Assembly: GCA_001828545.1 (NCBI GenBank)
Contig: MHYW01000014.1
Coordinates: 1-9,967, forward strand
Length of the DNA stretch: 9,967 bases
Direction of reading: 5' to 3'
DNA from: Planctomycetes bacterium RIFCSPHIGHO2_12_FULL_52_36
GTDB taxonomy: Bacteria; Planctomycetota; Brocadiia; Brocadiales; Bathyanammoxibiaceae
In this document: positions 6,608 to 9,967 of the stretch, piece after piece
Layout of the letters: the number at the start of each line of letters is the position of its first letter
Position numbering within the stretch: position 1 is the first letter of the stretch
Notes under the pieces: model-generated
Databases searched by the model: none
Told to the model about the DNA's origin: nothing
What the model saw: the letters and a program-made list of their open reading frames with translations, nothing else
Program-made: the position numbers and the translations under genes

Positions 6608-6955
6608 CTAATCGCCACCCTTATGTTTGCCGTGCTCATGCGCATGGTCGTGGGTCTTCTTTTCACACGGGCAGGTGGCAGACTTACCCGTGCAGTGCGG
6701 ACAATCGGAACCAGACAGACAAAAGCAGGCAAGCTTAGCTGGATCTTTGAGGAATTCAGCCCTGCACTTCTCCGAGCAGAAGCTGTACTTCTTCCCGTTG
6801 TACTCCGTAACGTGCGGTGTGTCCTTGCCTGCCTCCATCCCGCATACGGGGTCATAAATCTTCTTGGTCTCCTGGGCAATTGCCAGTCCGCCTAAGGCGG
6901 ACACTCCTAATGCCAGAAAGGCCACCAGGGTTAATAGGCACGCTCTTCTAGACAT
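6608..6955 (-). CDS. Small secreted YHS-domain protein with Cys/His-rich tail
   Basis: Predicted periplasmic metal-binding protein of 115 residues. An upstream in-frame ATG (7006) exists, but ATG 6955 is preferred: AGGAGG lies 7 bases before it and a proper signal peptide starts there (MSRRACLLTLVAFLALGVSA..., cleavage near AIAQ-E, residue 28). A YHS domain follows (about 34-73: YDPVCGM, then YSFCSEKC with C38, C60, C64), a fold found in copper proteins such as CopA and CusB relatives. The tail has six cysteines in 21 residues (77, 79, 85, 88, 95, 97 as CFC, CPHC, CPC) and then HDHAHEHGKH, resembling a metallothionein-like or His-rich metal buffer. Bases 6886-6902, within the signal peptide, are a perfect palindrome. 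Neighbours are copper-efflux genes, so Cu/Ag buffering or delivery to CusB is inferred. The TAG stop is followed in frame by a zinc-ribbon remnant. Confidence 0.85.
   Translation of the reverse strand: MSRRACLLTLVAFLALGVSALGGLAIAQETKKIYDPVCGMEAGKDTPHVTEYNGKKYSFCSEKCRAEFLKDPAKLACFCLSGSDCPHCTGKSATCPCEKKTHDHAHEHGKHKGGD
6886..6902. repeat. Palindrome GTCCGCCT-A-AGGCGGAC inside the YHS signal peptide
   Basis: Perfect 8-base arms around one base. It encodes part of VSALGGL in the hydrophobic core of the signal peptide. A close relative is at 7076-7088 in the next gap upstream, so this is a repeat family rather than chance. Confidence 0.8.
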
Positions 6956-6962
6956 GACCTTC

Positions 6963-6968
6963 CCTCCT
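6963..6968 (-). promoter_or_regulatory. Ribosome binding site deciding the YHS gene start
   Basis: AGGAGG on the minus strand with 7 bases to ATG 6955-6953. It argues against the earlier in-frame ATG at 7006, which would add 17 polar residues (MSTHSTKSYFKRKGGKV) before the signal peptide and lies inside a likely control region. Confidence 0.75.
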
Positions 6969-6985
6969 TTTCTTTTAAAGTATGA

Positions 6986-7010
6986 CTTTGTTGAGTGAGT
7001 ACTCAATGAT
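6986..7010 (-). promoter_or_regulatory. Possible operator/promoter ahead of the YHS gene (TGAGTACTCA palindrome)
   Basis: A perfect 10-base palindrome TGAGTACTCA lies at 6996-7005, inside TTGAGTGAGTACTCAA (6991-7006), whose outer six bases also pair. On the minus strand TTGAGT (7006-7001) could serve as a -35 element, with TACTTT 18 bases further on as a poor -10. TetR-family regulators often bind GAGT/ACTC palindromes of this type, so an internal, separately controlled promoter is possible. No regulator gene is in the window and the -10 is weak. Confidence 0.3.
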
Positions 7011-7075
7011 CCCTTCAGCCCCGGCCCTTTTTAATTCCGGGATGATGCGCCTGGCCCCTAATCCCTGATTCTTGT

Positions 7076-7088
7076 CCGCCTGAGGCGG
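7076..7088. repeat. Palindrome CCGCCT-G-AGGCGG just after the Cys-rich gene
   Basis: Six-base arms around one base, immediately beyond the TAG stop of the Cys-rich gene; the flanks GT...CC nearly extend it to the 17-base form at 6886-6902. No T-run follows on the minus strand, so a role as rho-independent terminator is unlikely. It could protect the 3' end of the message. The rest of the 83-base gap (7007-7089) holds only CCTGGCCCCTAATCCC, related to the hairpin repeat. Confidence 0.7.
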
Positions 7089-7161
7089 CCTACATGGGTT
7101 TATTGCATAACGGACAAGTGGCCATCTCTGTCCCGCACTTACTGCAGGTATGGATGTCCAT
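7089..7161. repeat. Direct repeat, copy B (source copy at the 3' end of the Cys-rich gene)
   Basis: This copy covers the last 23 codons and stop of the Cys-rich gene and is probably the source, because it continues in a complete coding sequence. It is 71/73 identical to 6511-6583. Confidence 0.9.
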
Positions 7162-7782
7162 GTCCTGTATCTCCTTCTTGCAGTTAGGACAAGCCATCTT
7201 CTTTTCCAGGTGTACTCCGCCTCCTTTTTTGGTGGCAGTTACCGTCTCCTTGCAACTAGGACATTTGAGTTCCACCGCGGGGACTCTCTTGACCACCGAC
7301 CCAACGTGCTGCCTGCAGATGGGGCAGGACAGCATCTCTTTCCCGCATCGCCCACACTCAACGGCCTCAAGCCCTTCTACCTTCTTTTTACAAGAAGGAC
7401 ACTCCATCGCCTTTTCAAGGTGGACACCGCCGCCCTTCTTGGTGACCGTTACCCTCTCCTTACAGTCAGGGCACTTCAGCTGAGCAGCTGGCTTCTCAGC
7501 AGCACGGCCCACCACCTTCTTGCAAAGGTCGCACAGGAGGACCTCTTGCCCGCACTTATTACAAACGTGGGCCCCCAGGGTCGTCCCCTCTCCCTTACAT
7601 TCTGGACAGAGCATCCTCTTCTCCAGATGGACACCCCCGCCCTTCTTTGTGGCCAGGGTCTCCGTCTTGCAGGTTGGGCAGGTTATCTTCTCAGATGATT
7701 CCTGTCCCAGGGTGGTCTGAACACCGACAAAAGACATAGTCAAAACTCCTAGCAAACATCCCAAGATTATTCCGTATCTCAT
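7090..7782 (-). CDS. Secreted Cys-rich triple-repeat protein (24 Cys in CxxC pairs), putative periplasmic metal-binding protein
   Basis: I do not recognise a named family. It has 230 residues. A signal peptide (MRYGIILGCLLGVLTMSFVG..., cleavage near residue 26, LG-QE) directs export. The rest is three tandem units of about 69 residues. Cysteines are at 35/38/59/62/74/77/84/87, 104/107/128/131/143/146/153/156 and 174/177/198/201/213/216/223/226: CxxC-20-CxxC-11-CxxC-6-CxxC in every unit with no exceptions. Each unit contains TKKGGGVHLEK between its first two CxxC pairs. Four CxxC pairs per unit could form two zinc-ribbon-like sites, or Cu(I)-thiolate sites, giving up to six sites in all. GGAGGT 8 bases before the ATG, and the ATGA overlap with copA, indicate coupled translation with the Cu ATPase. 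A periplasmic Cu/Ag or Zn buffer is inferred; a redox or assembly role is possible. Confidence 0.87.
   Translation of the reverse strand: MRYGIILGCLLGVLTMSFVGVQTTLGQESSEKITCPTCKTETLATKKGGGVHLEKRMLCPECKGEGTTLGAHVCNKCGQEVLLCDLCKKVVGRAAEKPAAQLKCPDCKERVTVTKKGGGVHLEKAMECPSCKKKVEGLEAVECGRCGKEMLSCPICRQHVGSVVKRVPAVELKCPSCKETVTATKKGGGVHLEKKMACPNCKKEIQDMDIHTCSKCGTEMATCPLCNKPM
7105..7680 (-). repeat. Three in-gene tandem units of 8 cysteines (69-70 codon period)
   Basis: Unit 1 (first to last Cys) is at 7522-7680, unit 2 at 7315-7473 and unit 3 at 7105-7263. Periods are 69 and 70 codons. Inter-Cys spacings are identical in all three, and TKKGGGVHLEK is exactly conserved, while the linkers between units vary. 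This points to internal duplication followed by selection on the ligands. Confidence 0.9.
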
Positions 7783-9967
7783 TTTCTTACACCTCCTATC
7801 AAAGCCGTAGGGGCGTGTTGTAATACGCCCCTACCATCCAAGATATACCTGGGCTCGTAACCCCTAAGCCTCAGGGAATTAAAGACAACCAGAAGAGAAC
7901 TGAAAGCCATGAATCCTGCGGCCATCATGGGGCTCAGATGCCCCAGGGCGGCCATGGGGATGGCCACAATATTGTAAGAAAAGGCCCAGAAGAGGTTCTG
8001 CCTTATCGTCCTCATCACCTGACGGCTCAAGGCCACCGCCTCGGCTACCTTCTTGATGTCCCCCCTCATAAGGGTAACCTGGGAGGACTCCAGGGCCACA
8101 TCCGTACCGGTACCCATGGCAAAGCTCACGTCTGCTGTCATAAGGGCCGGGGCGTCATTTATCCCGTCCCCCACCATCCCCACCTTTCTACCCCTCATCT
8201 GTTCCCTTTTTATCTCCTCCACCTTCTCCCCGGGCTTTAACTCGGCCTTGAACCGCTCTATGCCCACCTGTCTTGCCACCTCCTGGGCGCTCTCATAATG
8301 GTCTCCCGTCAGCAGAGAAGGCTCTATACCCATAGCCTTTATCCTGTCTATTGCCTGTAAAGAGGTGTCCTTTATGCTGTCCGCCAGGGCAAAAAGGGCA
8401 GAGGCCTTGCCATCGGTGGCAACGTACACCAGTACCCTCCCACCCCCCTTTAACTCCCTTGCCTTTGCCTCAAGGGGCGTAAGGTCTATGCCTTGTTCCC
8501 ATAACATCCTCTGACCGCCAATGGTCAGCAAGTGGCCGTTGCATCTTGCCTTCACGCCCTGACCGCTATAGGCCCGAAAATCGGCGGCTGTCTGGAGTGG
8601 TACGCCCTTTTGCTCGGCATACCCTACGATGGCCCTGGCGAAGGGGTGCTCCGAGGGCCTCTCACAAGAGGCCACCTGGGAGAGGAGCTCCCCATCGGGC
8701 CTTTGTGTGGCATTATAAAATTGGGTTACGGTGGGCCGACCTTGAGTTATTGTGCCGGTCTTATCAAAGAAGAGGACGTCAATCCTGGAGGCCTCCTCCA
8801 GACTCTGGGCGTCCCGAATCAGGATGCCTAACTGGGCGGCCCTGCCCACACCCACGGTAACGGCGGCGGGGGTGGCCAGACCCAGGGCGCAGGGGCAGGC
8901 AACAAGAAGCACGGCAATGGAGGTAGTCAAGGCCACAGGATAACAGTACCCCGCCCACAGCCAGCCAAAGGCCGTACCACCTGCTATTAGCAGGACTATT
9001 GGCACGAAGACCCCCGACACCCTGTCGGCCAGGCGTTCCACAGGTGCCTTGGAGGACTGGGCCTCCCTGACCAGCCTTATGATGTGGGCAAAGGTGGTAT
9101 CCTCCCCTACCCGGAGGGCCTCAAAGACTATAGTACCATCAAGGTTTATTGTGCTGGCCTGTACGGTGTCACCTGGCGCCTTAACTACAGGGAGGCCCTC
9201 GCCAGTAAGAGAGGACTCATCCACAGTGGTACATCCATCTATAACCCTGCCGTCGGCCGGTATCCGCTCCCCTGGCCTGACGATTATACTATCGCCAACG
9301 GAGAGTTCGTTTACCGGCACTTCTATCTCTACGGCCTCCCGGAGGCAGTGGGCCTTCTTGGGTACCAGGGTCATCAGCCCCTCTATAGCCTCCGTGGTCC
9401 TGGCCCTGGCCCTGGCCTCAAGGAATCGGCCCAGCAGGACAAGGGTAATAATCATACAGGCAGTCTCAAAATATAGTTCCTTTATCCCCCACGTTAGGGA
9501 CGTAAGGCTGTAGGTATAGGCGGCGCCACTGCCCATGGCTATAAGGGTGTCCATATTGGCCCTGAATGATGGGAGTGGCCCTCGCCACCTCAACTGTCTC
9601 ATTGCCCCCGCGAAGAACTCCGAACCTGCCCCAAAGACCACTACCGTTGCAAGCAGGAATTGGAGGTAAGAAGAATAGGGAAAATCCAGTTCTAACATGG
9701 CAACCAAGAATACGGGCATCGTGAGCAGTGCCGAGATAACAAGGCGCCTGCCGGGGGTGGTTAAGGCCCTCACGTACCCCTTCTCCAGTGAATAACCCAG
9801 GGAGGCAAGGGTAGAGCCAAGCACCGCCTCGTTGACGTTCCCCCTCAGGACTGCCTCCCCTGTGGCAAAATTCACCCTTGCGTCCTCTATACCTTCTAGT
9901 TGTGTGAGGGCATTTTCTATACGGCGGGCGCAGGAGGCACACCGCATACCTTTTATGTGGAGTATCT
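7779..9967 (-). CDS. copA: Cu(I)-transporting P1B-type ATPase; N-terminus cut by window edge
   Basis: ATP-driven exporter moving Cu(I) (or Ag(I)) from cytoplasm to periplasm. Numbering from Met at 9947: the frame stays open upstream to the edge (ILHIKG before MRCASC), and that Met belongs to the HMA motif GMRCASC, so the true start is outside the window. One HMA domain (1-60) is followed by membrane helices from about 68. The actuator TGE motif is at 248-250, the membrane CPC at 351-353, the phosphorylation motif DKTGT at 395-399, SEHPFA at 432-437 in the nucleotide domain, and GDGINDAPA at 593-601. YN (658-659) and MAFSS (680-684) in the last helices, with CPC, are the ligand signature of the Cu(I)-specific P1B-1 subgroup. 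Residues 705-714 of the C-terminal tail (GRGVLQHAPT) come from a palindrome at 7807-7834. The stop overlaps the next start as ATGA (7782-7779). Function is firm. Confidence 0.97.
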   Translation of the reverse strand, partial: ILHIKGMRCASCARRIENALTQLEGIEDARVNFATGEAVLRGNVNEAVLGSTLASLGYSLEKGYVRALTTPGRRLVISALLTMPVFLVAMLELDFPYSSYLQFLLATVVVFGAGSEFFAGAMRQLRWRGPLPSFRANMDTLIAMGSGAAYTYSLTSLTWGIKELYFETACMIITLVLLGRFLEARARARTTEAIEGLMTLVPKKAHCLREAVEIEVPVNELSVGDSIIVRPGERIPADGRVIDGCTTVDESSLTGEGLPVVKAPGDTVQASTINLDGTIVFEALRVGEDTTFAHIIRLVREAQSSKAPVERLADRVSGVFVPIVLLIAGGTAFGWLWAGYCYPVALTTSIAVLLVACPCALGLATPAAVTVGVGRAAQLGILIRDAQSLEEASRIDVLFFDKTGTITQGRPTVTQFYNATQRPDGELLSQVASCERPSEHPFARAIVGYAEQKGVPLQTAADFRAYSGQGVKARCNGHLLTIGGQRMLWEQGIDLTPLEAKARELKGGGRVLVYVATDGKASALFALADSIKDTSLQAIDRIKAMGIEPSLLTGDHYESAQEVARQVGIERFKAELKPGEKVEEIKREQMRGRKVGMVGDGINDAPALMTADVSFAMGTGTDVALESSQVTLMRGDIKKVAEAVALSRQVMRTIRQNLFWAFSYNIVAIPMAALGHLSPMMAAGFMAFSSLLVVFNSLRLRGYEPRYILDGRGVLQHAPTALIGGVRK
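7791..7796 (-). promoter_or_regulatory. Strong ribosome binding site of the Cys-rich gene, inside the copA 3' end
   Basis: GGAGGT on the minus strand, 8 bases before ATG 7782-7780. It lies within the last codons of copA, consistent with translational coupling through the ATGA overlap. Confidence 0.8.
7807..7834. repeat. Palindromic repeat GTAGGGGCGT...ACGCCCCTAC at the 3' end of copA
   Basis: Perfect 10-base arms with an 8-base centre (GTTGTAAT) that pairs partly. It is in frame and encodes GRGVLQHAPT near the copA C-terminus, beyond the conserved final helix. It resembles 3511-3533 in starting with GTAGGGGC and ending with GCCCC, suggesting one family of interspersed palindromes. Confidence 0.85.

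Noticed and set aside
6460..6879. 139-codon minus-strand frame overlapping the YHS gene
   Set aside because: Shifted frame of the YHS gene and of the repeat tract; no signal peptide or motif, whereas the other frame has a YHS domain and a good ribosome site.
7094..7483. Plus-strand frames opposite the Cys-rich gene with a repeating pattern
   Set aside because: The periodicity is only the reflection of the three internal units of the minus-strand gene.
7756..7758. Cys9 of the Cys-rich protein as a lipobox cysteine
   Set aside because: ILGC lies too near the N-terminus to leave a hydrophobic stretch before it; the hydrophobic core follows the Cys, fitting a normal signal peptide.

Overview
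The window looks like part of a chromosome, or a long chromosomal contig, from a Gram-negative bacterium. It encodes an RND tripartite efflux system with an outer-membrane channel, and its exported proteins have ordinary signal peptides. The GC content is moderately high, with frequent AGG (Arg) and ATA (Ile) codons. There are also many short palindromic interspersed repeats. This fits deep-branching environmental lineages such as Nitrospirota, Desulfobacterota or Planctomycetota-like groups, but I cannot fix the taxon from the sequence alone.

All six credible genes lie on the minus strand, so the operon reads from right to left. In transcription order they are: a Cu(I) P1B-type ATPase (copA, 9967 to 7779, N-terminus outside the window); a secreted protein with three perfectly spaced 8-Cys units (7782 to 7090); a small secreted YHS protein with a Cys/His-rich tail (6955 to 6608); a TolC-family outer-membrane channel (6357 to 5083); a CusB-like periplasmic adaptor carrying four extra metal-binding modules (5003 to 3117); and a CusA-like RND pump (3123 to 1, running off the left edge). 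The ATPase and the Cys-rich gene overlap as ATGA. cusB and cusA overlap by 7 bases. No transcriptional regulator, CusF or classical copper chaperone gene is visible.

A working model: CopA moves Cu(I) or Ag(I) from cytoplasm to periplasm. The secreted Cys-rich and YHS proteins bind or buffer the metal there. The CusCBA-like complex then exports it across the outer membrane. The roles of CopA and CusCBA follow from well-known families. The role of the 24-Cys protein is inferred only from its cysteines and its position.

The gaps are rich in repeats. A 73-base piece of the Cys-rich gene's 3' end is duplicated at 71/73 identity just downstream of the YHS gene, in frame with the YHS reading frame but beyond its TAG stop. 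Between the YHS and TolC genes lies a long G-rich/C-rich imperfect hairpin. Short palindromes sit between genes and also inside coding sequence: in the cusB linker, in the YHS signal peptide and at the copA C-terminus.
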